64,000 bases of DNA. Source: UBA1413 sp964552955. Lineage in GTDB: Bacteria; Bacteroidota; Bacteroidia; Bacteroidales; Prolixibacteraceae. Shown piece after piece: positions 1 to 7,224 of this stretch. Location: the NCBI GenBank assembly GCA_964552955.1, contig CAZKIU010000006.1, positions 45,968 through 109,967 of the forward strand, given 5' to 3'. Each line of letters begins with the position of its first letter. Within the stretch, counting starts at the first letter, position 1. Made by a program: the position numbers and the translations under genes. The notes under the pieces were generated by a model that worked only from the letters and a program-made list of their open reading frames with translations, did not search any database and was not told where the DNA came from.

Positions 1-1
1 G

Positions 2-118
2 ATCGAAAACAAGACCTACGGAATATGCCGGGAAACGGGTAAACTGATTTCCAAGGAGAGACTGCGTGCCGTGCCGCATGCCACCCTCTCCATCGACGCT
101 AAGAAAAACCAGAAGTAA
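2..118 (+). CDS. DksA/TraR-family zinc-finger protein, C-terminal end only
   Basis: Only the last 38 codons are inside the window; the stop is at 116-118. The visible peptide contains YGICRETGKLIS, the second half of a C4 zinc finger typical of TraR/DksA-like proteins, followed by RLRAVPHATLSI. Proteins of this family bind the RNA polymerase secondary channel and modulate transcription initiation. In Bacteroidota a short protein of this family commonly sits immediately upstream of lspA, which is the case here (lspA starts 102 bp downstream), so the assignment rests on both sequence and position. The N-terminal coiled coil and the first cysteine pair are outside the window. Confidence 0.75.
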   Translation: MENKTYGICRETGKLISKERLRAVPHATLSIDAKKNQK

Positions 119-220
119 CCCGCCTCCTCCTCATCTCTTCCGGAAATGTCCGCTTTCTGCCTCGCGCCGGAAAGTGGGGGTGAAATCCATGAAGGAGAGG
201 GAGGGCCTATCCGACAAATA

Positions 221-976
221 ATGAAGTGGTCCAAACTGAACCTCGCCCTATTGATCGTCTTTGTGGTGCTCCTGGCCGACCAGGTTCTGAAATTCTGGAT
301 TAAAACCCATATGATGCTGGGACAGGAGTACCCTGTTCTGGGCCAATGGTTTATCATTCATTTCGTAGAGAACAACGGGATGGCTTTCGGGTTTGAACTG
401 GCAGGGGAATATGGTAAGATGATCCTGAGTCTCTTCCGGATCCTGGCCGTCATCGCGATCGGCTGGTATCTTTTTAGCCTGGTCAAACAAAATACCCCAC
501 GGGGTTTTGTCATCAGTCTCTCCCTGATCTTCGCCGGTGCCATTGGAAATATTATTGACAGTGCTTTTTACGGGATGATCTTTGACCACAGCTACGGGCA
601 GGTGGCCTCCTTCCTTCCCGAAGGGGGTGGCTACGGAACTTTCCTCCACGGAAAGGTGGTTGACATGTTCTATTTCCCCGTCATCAAAGGGCACTACCCC
701 GATTGGGTTCCGTTTCTGGGAGGAGATGATTTTCTCTTCTTCAGGCCTGTTTTCAACATTGCCGACTCCTCCATTACCATTGGTATCTTTTCTATCCTTC
801 TGTTCTACAAGAACTTCTTCAATGATCATCCCCTGAAAAAAGAGGAGACTGCCGGCGGCAGTACAGCCGAAGTCAGCGCGATGGAGCCTGGCGATTCCGA
901 AGGGAAGCAGGAGAATGCAGAAGTGAAACAGGAGAAAGCAGAAGTGAAACCAGGCAGCGCAAGGCAACCCGAATAA
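221..976 (+). CDS. lspA: Lipoprotein signal peptidase (signal peptidase II)
   Basis: This inner-membrane aspartyl protease cleaves the signal peptide of prolipoproteins after lipid attachment. The 251-residue product shows hydrophobic segments near residues 8-24, 66-88, 97-113 and 178-198. The two catalytic aspartates are D113 (in GNIIDS) and D182 (in FNIADSS). Between them lies an insertion of roughly 50 residues (about 120-172), larger than in E. coli LspA and usual in Bacteroidota. The C-terminal 45 residues are charged and partly repetitive (VKQEKAEVK), probably a cytoplasmic tail. The ATG at 221 was chosen because it directly precedes the first membrane segment; the frame stays open upstream but adds only a hydrophilic, non-homologous leader. 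cysS follows after 45 bp. Confidence 0.95.
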   Translation: MKWSKLNLALLIVFVVLLADQVLKFWIKTHMMLGQEYPVLGQWFIIHFVENNGMAFGFELAGEYGKMILSLFRILAVIAIGWYLFSLVKQNTPRGFVISLSLIFAGAIGNIIDSAFYGMIFDHSYGQVASFLPEGGGYGTFLHGKVVDMFYFPVIKGHYPDWVPFLGGDDFLFFRPVFNIADSSITIGIFSILLFYKNFFNDHPLKKEETAGGSTAEVSAMEPGDSEGKQENAEVKQEKAEVKPGSARQPE

Positions 977-1021
977 ACCGGGCTGGTCTGAATCACTATC
1001 CATCAAAAAGATTCTTAAAAC

Positions 1022-2497
1022 ATGGAACAACCGTTGACCCTTTACAATTCATTAAGCCGTACAAAAGAGCCCTTCGAGCCGCTCATCGCGGGGAAGGCCG
1101 GGTTGTATGTCTGTGGTCCCACGGTCTACTCCAATGCCCATTTGGGGCATGCACGGCCAGCGATCACTTTTGACCTCCTTTACCGCTACTTGCTCCACCT
1201 GGGCTTTAAAGTCCGCTATGTCAGGAACATCACCGATGTAGGCCATCTGGAGGATGAGACGGAGGAGAGCGGAGAGGATAAAATCGCCAAAAAGGCGCGC
1301 CTCGAGCAGCTCGAACCCATGGAGGTGGTCCAGAAATACATGAATACCTTCCATCGCAATATGGAAGAACTCAATACCCTGCCTCCCACCATTGAGCCCC
1401 GGGCCTCGGGTCATATCATCGAACAACAGGTGATGATCCGCAGGATCCTGGAGCAGGGATACGCCTACGAGGTCAATGGATCGGTCTATTTCGATGTCCT
1501 GCGCTATAACAAAGATCACCGTTACGGCATTCTCTCGGGACGGAACCTGGAGGAGATGCTGGCCAATACCCGGCGTCTTGAAGGGCAGCACGAAAAACGG
1601 AATCCCTTTGATTTTGCCCTCTGGAAAAAGGCAAGCCCCGAGCATATCATGCAGTGGCCTTCGGAATGGGGAATGGGGTTCCCGGGCTGGCACCTCGAAT
1701 GCTCAGCCATGAGCACCAAATACCTGGGTGAGGTCTTTGACATCCACGGTGGAGGGATGGATCTGCAATTTCCCCATCATGAATGTGAAATTGCCCAGTC
1801 GACCGCGGCACTGGGTCACCCCTCGGTGCGGTACTGGATGCACAACAACATGATCACCATCAACGGCCAGAAAATGGCCCGCTCCCTGGGGAATTTCATA
1901 ACCCTCGACAAGCTCTTCTGCGGTAAGCACCCCCTGCTTACTGGAGCCTACTCGCCTATGACGATCCGTTTTTTCATCCTGCAAGCCCATTACCGCAGTA
2001 CCCTCGACTTCTCCAACGAAGCCCTCGTATCGGCCGGGAAAGGGCTGGAGCGCCTCATGAAGGCGGCCTCCCTCCTCGAAAAACTGCCGGTATCAGAAAC
2101 CACTTCCATAGAGATCGGCACCCTTGAGGAGAACTGCCGTAACGCCATGAACGATGACCTCAACAGCCCCATCCTCATCGCCCATCTCTTCGAAGGGGTC
2201 AGACTGATTAACCTGATCAGCGACGGAAAAGAGACCATCACGGTCAGTGACCTTGAACGGCTCCGGCTTCTGTTCAGGGTATACCTTTTTGACATTCTCG
2301 GACTTAAAGCGGAAGAGAACAGCGGCGCCGGTTCCGACACGATAAGGCAACTGGTGGAGCTCACCCTCCAGGTCAGAAGCCGCGCCAAGATCAACAAGGA
2401 CTGGACCACGTCCGATTATATCCGTGATGAACTGGCTAAAATCGGGATCATCGTCAAGGACCGCAAAGAGGGCGCAGAGTGGGAGATGAAAAACTGA
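1022..2497 (+). CDS. cysS: Cysteinyl-tRNA synthetase
   Basis: This class I aminoacyl-tRNA synthetase charges tRNA-Cys with cysteine in the cytoplasm. The 491-residue protein is of normal length. The HIGH signature is HLGH at residues 40-43, and a zinc-ligand cysteine lies at position 31 in LYVCGPTVY. The second signature is KMARSLGN beginning at K284, a KMSKS variant. Further zinc ligands appear in WHLECSAMS and in the HGGGMDLQFPHHECE segment. The start ATG at 1022 begins MEQPLTLYNSLS, the usual N-terminus. It sits between lspA and ribE on the same strand with short gaps (45 and 18 bp), so co-transcription is likely. The cognate tRNA-Cys gene is at 25436-25506 in this window. Confidence 0.98.
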   Translation: MEQPLTLYNSLSRTKEPFEPLIAGKAGLYVCGPTVYSNAHLGHARPAITFDLLYRYLLHLGFKVRYVRNITDVGHLEDETEESGEDKIAKKARLEQLEPMEVVQKYMNTFHRNMEELNTLPPTIEPRASGHIIEQQVMIRRILEQGYAYEVNGSVYFDVLRYNKDHRYGILSGRNLEEMLANTRRLEGQHEKRNPFDFALWKKASPEHIMQWPSEWGMGFPGWHLECSAMSTKYLGEVFDIHGGGMDLQFPHHECEIAQSTAALGHPSVRYWMHNNMITINGQKMARSLGNFITLDKLFCGKHPLLTGAYSPMTIRFFILQAHYRSTLDFSNEALVSAGKGLERLMKAASLLEKLPVSETTSIEIGTLEENCRNAMNDDLNSPILIAHLFEGVRLINLISDGKETITVSDLERLRLLFRVYLFDILGLKAEENSGAGSDTIRQLVELTLQVRSRAKINKDWTTSDYIRDELAKIGIIVKDRKEGAEWEMKN

Positions 2498-2515
2498 CCA
2501 TTAATAGTAAACGAT

Positions 2516-3124
2516 ATGTTTTCAGGAATTGTCGAAGGAACAGGTGTGGTGAAGGCCATAGAGAAAGAGATGGAGAATGTCCATTTCACGATATACTGGC
2601 AGCATGCCGGAGCGCTGAAGGTAGACCAGAGTCTGTCGCATAACGGGGTATGCCTGACGGTGGTGGCCGTCGACAGGGAGACCCTCACCTACCGGGTGAC
2701 GGCCATCAGGGAGACCCTGATCAAGTCGAACCTGGGATTGCTGCAACCCGGCGACAAGGTCAACCTGGAGCGCAGCATGATGATGAACGGCCGTCTCGAC
2801 GGCCATATCGTCCAGGGGCATGTCGACCAGACCGCTACCTGCACCCGCGTGGAAGAAGCCGAGGGAAGCTGGTACTATACCTTTGAATACGCCTTTGACA
2901 AGGAAAAAGCCCGGCAGGGTTATATGACCGTCGAAAAGGGATCGGTCACCGTGAACGGCGTCAGCCTTACGGTGGTCAACTCACAGGACCATACCTTCCA
3001 GGTAGCCATCATTCCCTATACCTGGGAGATGACCAATTTCCACACCTTCCGGCCCGGAAGCATTGTCAACCTCGAGTTCGACATCATCGGCAAATACCTC
3101 AGCAAACTTCTCCGGTACCAATAA
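2516..3124 (+). CDS. ribE: Riboflavin synthase, alpha subunit
   Basis: This enzyme dismutates two molecules of 6,7-dimethyl-8-ribityllumazine to riboflavin. The 202-residue protein starts MFSGIVEGTG, the invariant N-terminus of the family, and consists of two lumazine-binding repeats. The first covers about residues 1-97 with SLSHNGVCLTV. The second covers about 98-195, starting at GHIVQGHVD and repeating the substrate-binding signature as SVTVNGVSLTV. The ATG at 2516 follows the cysS stop by 18 bp. The gene lies next to pterin-metabolism genes; both pathways start from GTP, but no direct coupling is implied. Confidence 0.97.
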   Translation: MFSGIVEGTGVVKAIEKEMENVHFTIYWQHAGALKVDQSLSHNGVCLTVVAVDRETLTYRVTAIRETLIKSNLGLLQPGDKVNLERSMMMNGRLDGHIVQGHVDQTATCTRVEEAEGSWYYTFEYAFDKEKARQGYMTVEKGSVTVNGVSLTVVNSQDHTFQVAIIPYTWEMTNFHTFRPGSIVNLEFDIIGKYLSKLLRYQ

Positions 3125-3149
3125 TGTGGTTCTGCTTCAGGCGGAAATG

Positions 3150-3184
3150 AAGACTCAAGACTCCTCATTCAAGACTCAAGATAT
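3150..3184 (+). repeat. Heptanucleotide repeat (AAGACTC type)
   Basis: The gap between ribE and the FolM-like gene contains five consecutive 7-bp units: AAGACTC, AAGACTC, CTCATTC, AAGACTC, AAGATAT. The 7-bp register matches those of the repeats at 25306-25375 and 32826-32846. Confidence 0.7.
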
Positions 3185-3189
3185 TCTTC

Positions 3190-3930
3190 ATGGAAAACGG
3201 TGTTAACCACAGCAGATTCCCGGTGGCGTTGATCACCGGAGGTGCGCAGCGGCTGGGGAAGGCCATGACGGAGCATCTGGCCCGGCAGGGATGGAGTGTG
3301 GCCGTCCACTACAACACATCGGGAGGCCCGGCCGGAGAACTGGTCCACCATCTCTCGGCACAATTTCCGAAGCAGCAATTTGCAGCCTTCAGCGCCAACC
3401 TGACGCGCGACCGGGAAACGGAAGCCTTGTTGCCGCAAGTGATCAGGGAGATGGGCCCACCGCAGCTCCTGATCAACAATGCTTCGGTCTTCACCCCGAA
3501 AAAAATCGCCGACACCGGGAGTGCTTTTTTTGACTTCCAGATGACCGTCAACCTGAAGGCCCCATTTATCCTGACCCGGGAGTTCATCCGCCAGTGCGGC
3601 CAGGGGATGATCATCAACATGACCGATACCCGGATTACCACCAACCGGGAGAATTATGCCGCCTACACCCTGGCCAAGAAATCGTTGTGGGAGCTCACCC
3701 AGATGACGGCTGCCGCTTATGGACCCCTGATCAGGGCCAACGCCATCGCACCGGGACTGATCCTGGCTCCCCCGGGAAAAGGAGAGGATTACCTCCGCAC
3801 CCTGGCAGCCGTCATTCCCATGAAACGCCCCGGGGGCATCCAACCTATCCTCGATGCGCTCGATTATCTCCTGAAAAATGACTACCTTACAGGCGAACTG
3901 CTCTTCTGTGACGGAGGCCAGCACCTCTGA
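3190..3930 (+). CDS. folM: SDR-family pteridine reductase, FolM-like (dihydromonapterin reductase)
   Basis: This is a 246-residue short-chain dehydrogenase/reductase of the pteridine-reductase branch. The nucleotide-binding turn is TGGAQRLG (residues 16-23), with an arginine where classical SDRs have other residues, as in NADPH-dependent pteridine reductases. NNAS is at 96-99. The classical catalytic Ser is replaced by Asp (D146 in NMTDTR), followed by Y159-x3-K163. The Asp/Tyr/Lys combination is known from FolM and PTR1, which reduce dihydromonapterin or dihydrobiopterin. The next gene is FolX-like and the one after is FolK, which supports a role in making tetrahydromonapterin or in folate reduction. 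It could also serve as a dihydrofolate reductase substitute; I see no folA in the window. Confidence 0.8.
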   Translation: MENGVNHSRFPVALITGGAQRLGKAMTEHLARQGWSVAVHYNTSGGPAGELVHHLSAQFPKQQFAAFSANLTRDRETEALLPQVIREMGPPQLLINNASVFTPKKIADTGSAFFDFQMTVNLKAPFILTREFIRQCGQGMIINMTDTRITTNRENYAAYTLAKKSLWELTQMTAAAYGPLIRANAIAPGLILAPPGKGEDYLRTLAAVIPMKRPGGIQPILDALDYLLKNDYLTGELLFCDGGQHL

Positions 3931-4000
3931 AACGGTACGGTCTTCCTGAACGCACCCTCAGGATTCTTAATGGTCGAAGAAACAGATAAAACCAGGCACT

Positions 4001-4354
4001 ATGGCACTGATCCGAATTAAAAACCTGCAGATCCGCACCTTTATCGGGTTTAACCCCGAAGAACTGGTTCATAAACAGGATGTGGTCATTAACATGGAGG
4101 TGGAGGTGGATCTTCCGGAGGCGGCCATGGAAAATGATGATCCGGATGGGATCTACGATTACAAGAAGATAACCAAGCAGGTGATCACCCTGGTCCAGGA
4201 GGGGCATTTCAAGCTTCTGGAGGTATTAACCCGCAGGATTTTAGAGCTGGTCATGGCCGACCCGATGGTCAGGCGGGCCCGGGTGCAGGTCGACAAGCCC
4301 CATGCGCTGCGCTACGCCGATTCGGTTTCCGTGGAATTGGAAGCATCACGGTGA
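4001..4354 (+). CDS. folX: Dihydroneopterin triphosphate 2'-epimerase (FolX-like; FolB fold)
   Basis: This 117-residue protein has the dihydroneopterin aldolase/epimerase (T-fold) architecture. It differs from the ordinary FolB encoded at 24909-25274. It carries IRIKNLQIRTFIGF at the start and DKPHALRYADSVSVEL at the end, which match my memory of E. coli FolX, whereas FolB has the KMNPPMGGEIEKVSV type of ending. FolX converts dihydroneopterin triphosphate to dihydromonapterin triphosphate, the first dedicated step of tetrahydromonapterin synthesis. FolM performs the last reduction, and a FolM-like gene is directly upstream (70-bp gap). The ATG at 4001 begins MALIRIKNLQ. FolB cannot be fully excluded, but two paralogues with distinct signatures argue for different roles. 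Confidence 0.8.
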   Translation: MALIRIKNLQIRTFIGFNPEELVHKQDVVINMEVEVDLPEAAMENDDPDGIYDYKKITKQVITLVQEGHFKLLEVLTRRILELVMADPMVRRARVQVDKPHALRYADSVSVELEASR

Positions 4355-4397
4355 AGAACAGGAGGATCGTACCAACCTTTAGAAATATGGCTTAACC

Positions 4398-4775
4398 ATG
4401 ATGAACCAGGCAATCATCGGCATTGGATCCAACATCCGGCCTGAAGCGAACATCCCCCTGGCCTTGCAATTACTCGGTCAAACGGTGAGGATCGAAAAGG
4501 TATCAGCCCTGGTCATCACGCCCCCGATAGGGATCACCAACCAGCCTGACTTTGTCAACGGGGCGGCCCGCATCGCGACCACCTTGTCGCGTGAAGAACT
4601 GGTGCGCCTGCTGAAGAGCACCGAGGAGCTTACCGGCCGCGACCGTAGCCTACCCCGCTTCGGCCCCCGCACCATCGACCTCGACCTCGTGGTCTGGAAT
4701 GGCGAAATCACCGACCCCGACTATTATACCCGCGAATTCCTCCGTACCGCCGTCGCCGAGGTAAGTGAACCATAA
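4398..4775 (+). CDS. folK: 6-hydroxymethyl-7,8-dihydropterin pyrophosphokinase (HPPK), short form
   Basis: HPPK transfers pyrophosphate from ATP to 6-hydroxymethyl-dihydropterin in folate synthesis. The 125-residue protein has the N-terminal IGIGSNIRPE, the pterin-loop region TPPIGITNQPDFVNGA and the core signature RFGPRTIDLDLVVWNG with the two metal-binding aspartates (DLDLV). It is about 35 residues shorter than E. coli FolK and lacks the usual C-terminal segment; it ends at FLRTAVAEVSEP just before a clean TAA. It may be a compact HPPK subtype rather than a truncation, since no homologous sequence continues in another frame that I can see. It is the third gene of the FolM-FolX-FolK group, 43 bp after folX. 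A second full-length FolK could exist elsewhere in the genome. Confidence 0.82.
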   Translation: MMNQAIIGIGSNIRPEANIPLALQLLGQTVRIEKVSALVITPPIGITNQPDFVNGAARIATTLSREELVRLLKSTEELTGRDRSLPRFGPRTIDLDLVVWNGEITDPDYYTREFLRTAVAEVSEP

Positions 4776-4790
4776 AGCCTCTCCCCTACG

Positions 4791-4818
4791 AAAAAAGGCA
4801 GCCCCATTTGGTGCTGCC
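4791..4818 (-). terminator. Intrinsic terminator of frr
   Basis: A 10-bp stem with one mismatch (GGCAGCCCCA pairing with the segment ending GGTGCTGCC) is followed on the minus strand by six T residues (4791-4796). It lies 55 bp past the frr stop, between the convergent folK and frr genes. Confidence 0.8.
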
Positions 4819-4872
4819 TCAAAGCCATGAAAACAATTAAACAATGTTCAGAAAACAGAAAACTAGAAACAA

Positions 4873-5442
4873 TTAAATAGTCATTATATCCTTTTCCTTA
4901 GCAGCCACTAAGGTATCAATTTTTTTTACAAATTCATCGGTAAATTTCTGCACAATTTCTTCGGCATCTTTTTCCATATCTTCCGCCAAACCGGTTTTTA
5001 AAAGCTTTTTCAGGCTTTCATTGCTTTCCTTGCGGGCCGTGCGGATGCTGATCTTGGCATTCTCTCCCTCCTTGTTGGCCTGTTTGACCAGGGTTCTTCT
5101 TCTCTCTTCGGTCAGCGGCGGAATATTGATACGGATCACCTCACCGTTGTTGTCGGGGTTGAAACCCAGATTGGCAGCCATGATGGCTTTCTCAATGACC
5201 GGGATCATCTTTTTCTCCCACGGCTGAATGGCGATGGTCCGCGGATCGGGCGTACTGATATTGGACACCTGGCTCAGCGGAACCAAGCTCCCGTAATAAT
5301 CAACGGTAACGGCGTCTACCATAGCCGGATTGGACTTCCCGGCACGGATATGCAGCAACTCCTTCTCGAGATGCTCGATGGTCAGATCCATCTTCTCCTT
5401 GCATTGATCCAATACAAACTGGGCTTCTTCGTGCATTACCAT
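4873..5442 (-). CDS. frr: Ribosome recycling factor
   Basis: RRF splits post-termination ribosomes together with EF-G. The 189-residue protein has the complete family pattern: the N-terminal helix with KMDLTIEHLEKELLHIRAGK, then SNPAMVDAVTVDYYGS, PLSQVSNIS and DPRTIAIQPW (the beta-barrel domain). It ends with the long helices of domain I, including PPLTEERRRTLVKQANKEGE. Either M1 (5442) or M3 (5436) could be the start; M3 matches the common MHEE-type beginning. It is preceded by its own promoter-like element (5470-5499) and followed by a terminator, so it is probably transcribed alone. Confidence 0.97.
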   Translation of the reverse strand: MVMHEEAQFVLDQCKEKMDLTIEHLEKELLHIRAGKSNPAMVDAVTVDYYGSLVPLSQVSNISTPDPRTIAIQPWEKKMIPVIEKAIMAANLGFNPDNNGEVIRINIPPLTEERRRTLVKQANKEGENAKISIRTARKESNESLKKLLKTGLAEDMEKDAEEIVQKFTDEFVKKIDTLVAAKEKDIMTI

Positions 5443-5469
5443 AAATGTTCTGGCTGTTTAGTCAGGTTA

Positions 5470-5499
5470 CAAATATATAAAAAAATTAAAAAAAACAAG
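5470..5499 (-). promoter_or_regulatory. Bacteroidota-type promoter of frr
   Basis: On the minus strand, TATATTTG (5470-5477) matches the -7 consensus TAnnTTTG. CTTG (5496-5499), one mismatch from the -33 TTTG, lies 18 bp upstream. The expected transcription start, near 5463, leaves a 20-nt leader before frr. Confidence 0.6.
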
Positions 5500-5526
5500 G
5501 CTTAAACCCTCAAATGTGAGCCTATG

Positions 5527-6237
5527 TCACAGATGCACCAGGGTGCCTACCGGCTCTCCGTCAAGCAACCTGAGCAGGTTCCCTTTCTGGTCCATGTTAA
5601 AAACCACGACAGGGAGGTGGTTTTCCATACAAAAGGTGGTGGCCGTCAGGTCCATGACCTTAAGTCCCTGCCGGTAGACCTCTTCAAAGGAGATCTTATC
5701 ATACCGGATGGCCCCGGCTACTTTCTCGGGGTCAGCATTATACACCCCGTCGACACGGGTCCCCTTGAGGAGGACGTCGGCTTCGATTTCGGTTCCGCGC
5801 AGGGCACTGGCCGTGTCCGTGGTGAAATAGGGGTTTCCGGTGCCCCCGGCAATGATGGCGACCTGCCCCTTTTCAAGCGCTTCAACGGCTTTTTCCTTGG
5901 CATAATACTCCCCAACGGGCTCCATACGGATTGAAGTAAAAACGCGGGCCGCAGATCCGGCGTCAATAAGCGCCGACTGCAAGGCCAGGCTGTTGATTAC
6001 CGTGGCCAGCATCCCCATCTGGTCGCCCTTCACACGGTCAAATCCCCGGGCTGCACCGCTCATCCCCCTGAAGATATTTCCCCCGCCAATGACAATGCCC
6101 ACCTGCACCCCTCTCTTCACGACCTGACTGATTTCTGCGGCATAATCGTTCAAACGTGCCGCATCGATTCCGTTAGATTGAGCCCCTGCCAGCGACTCCC
6201 CGCTTAACTTGAGCAATATCCGCCTGTACTTGATCAT
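5527..6237 (-). CDS. pyrH: UMP kinase
   Basis: This amino-acid-kinase-fold enzyme phosphorylates UMP to UDP in pyrimidine synthesis. The 236-residue product starts MIKYRRILLKLSGESL, followed by GIVIGGGNIFRG (phosphate-binding loop), DQMGMLATVINSLALQ, GGTGNPYFTTDTAS and the C-terminal GEPVGTLV. All are family hallmarks and the length is normal. The frame is open 11 codons further upstream, but a promoter at 6255-6286 gives a transcript beginning near 6248, so only the ATG at 6237 is usable. It stands alone between frr and tsf on the same strand, with promoters on each side. Confidence 0.97.
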   Translation of the reverse strand: MIKYRRILLKLSGESLAGAQSNGIDAARLNDYAAEISQVVKRGVQVGIVIGGGNIFRGMSGAARGFDRVKGDQMGMLATVINSLALQSALIDAGSAARVFTSIRMEPVGEYYAKEKAVEALEKGQVAIIAGGTGNPYFTTDTASALRGTEIEADVLLKGTRVDGVYNADPEKVAGAIRYDKISFEEVYRQGLKVMDLTATTFCMENHLPVVVFNMDQKGNLLRLLDGEPVGTLVHL

Positions 6238-6254
6238 CGTTTGGTTTCTTTCTG

Positions 6255-6286
6255 CAAATATAACGTTCATCCCTCATAAGACCAAA
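6255..6286 (-). promoter_or_regulatory. Promoter of pyrH
   Basis: On the minus strand the -33 element TTTG (6283-6286) and the -7 element TATATTTG (6255-6262) are separated by 20 bp. This is a full match to the Bacteroidota sigma-A-type promoter, and it fixes the pyrH start at 6237. Confidence 0.75.
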
Positions 6287-6317
6287 AATGGGTACCCCCG
6301 GAGAGAGTACCCATTTT
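6285..6317 (-). terminator. Terminator of the rplM-rpsI-rpsB-tsf operon
   Basis: A perfect 11-bp inverted repeat, AAAATGGGTAC (6285-6295) and GTACCCATTTT (6307-6317), lies 22 bp beyond the tsf stop. On the minus strand it ends in a short T tract. Its distal arm touches the -33 element of the pyrH promoter. Confidence 0.7.
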
Positions 6318-6338
6318 GTAGTCTATCGTAGCGCCAGA

Positions 6339-7166
6339 TCAGGCGTCAAGGGCGTATCTTTCAAAAGCCGTCACCGTGAGGGATTTGTCGTTTTGCTCAA
6401 GGTACTGTTTGACAGATATCTTACCATCTTTCACATAGGTCTGCTCCAGAAGAGCCGAATCCTGGAACCATTTCTGAAGGGCTCCCCGGGCGATCTTGTC
6501 CAGCATGGCTTCGGGTTTTCCTTCCAGACGGAATTTTTCCTTGGCGATTTCGAGTTCCTTGTTGATGACTTCCTGGGGGATGACCTCGCGGCTGACGGCC
6601 ACAGGGTTCATGGCAGCCACCTGCATGGCGACGTCCTTACCCAGCTGGGCCTCGATGCCTTCCTTGTTGAAACCCACAATAGTGGCCAGTTTGTTCCCGG
6701 GATGGATATAGGGAGCCACGGTTTCTGCTTTCACCTTTCCATAGAAGGAAAGATCCAGCTTTTCACCGATGATACCGACCTGCTCAGTCACCTGATCGCC
6801 GATCGACCGGCCATCCAACATAATGTTCTTCAGCTCCTCGAGGGTCGCCGGCTGGCAAGCCAGGGCGGCGTCAAGAATCTGGGTGGTGAAAGCGATGAAT
6901 TTCTCGTTTTTGGCAACGAAGTCGGTTTCGCAGTTGAGTACCACGACAGCACCGAACTTCTTATCCCCGGTAACACCAGCCAGGACGCATCCTTCGGTAG
7001 CTTCCCTGTCGGCACGCTTGCTGGCAACCAGCTTCCCACGCTCACGGATAATCTCCACGGCACGGTCAAAGTTACCTTCGGCTTCAACCAGGGCATTCTT
7101 ACAATCCATCATACCGGCACCTGTGGCATGACGCAATTTGACCACATCTGCAGTTGTTACTGACAT
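6339..7166 (-). CDS. tsf: Elongation factor Ts
   Basis: EF-Ts exchanges GDP for GTP on EF-Tu. The 275-residue protein begins MSVTTADVVKLRHATGAGMM, which includes the signature LR..TGAGMMDCK of the N-terminal UBA-like domain. It continues with EGNFDRAVEIIRERG, the core-domain EF-Tu contact motif ETDFVAKNE, and VAMQVAAMNPVAVS. Length is normal. It follows rpsB by 58 bp, the classical rpsB-tsf arrangement, and is the last gene of the operon that starts with rplM. Confidence 0.98.
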   Translation of the reverse strand: MSVTTADVVKLRHATGAGMMDCKNALVEAEGNFDRAVEIIRERGKLVASKRADREATEGCVLAGVTGDKKFGAVVVLNCETDFVAKNEKFIAFTTQILDAALACQPATLEELKNIMLDGRSIGDQVTEQVGIIGEKLDLSFYGKVKAETVAPYIHPGNKLATIVGFNKEGIEAQLGKDVAMQVAAMNPVAVSREVIPQEVINKELEIAKEKFRLEGKPEAMLDKIARGALQKWFQDSALLEQTYVKDGKISVKQYLEQNDKSLTVTAFERYALDA

Positions 7167-7224
7167 ATTATTCTACTGTTTAATAAATGTTTTGAATTCA
7201 AAAATTACTATTACACCGGTAAGA

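Noticed and set aside
4001..4354. Second copy of folB
   Set aside because: Its termini match FolX-type rather than FolB-type signatures, while a standard FolB is encoded at 24909-25274.
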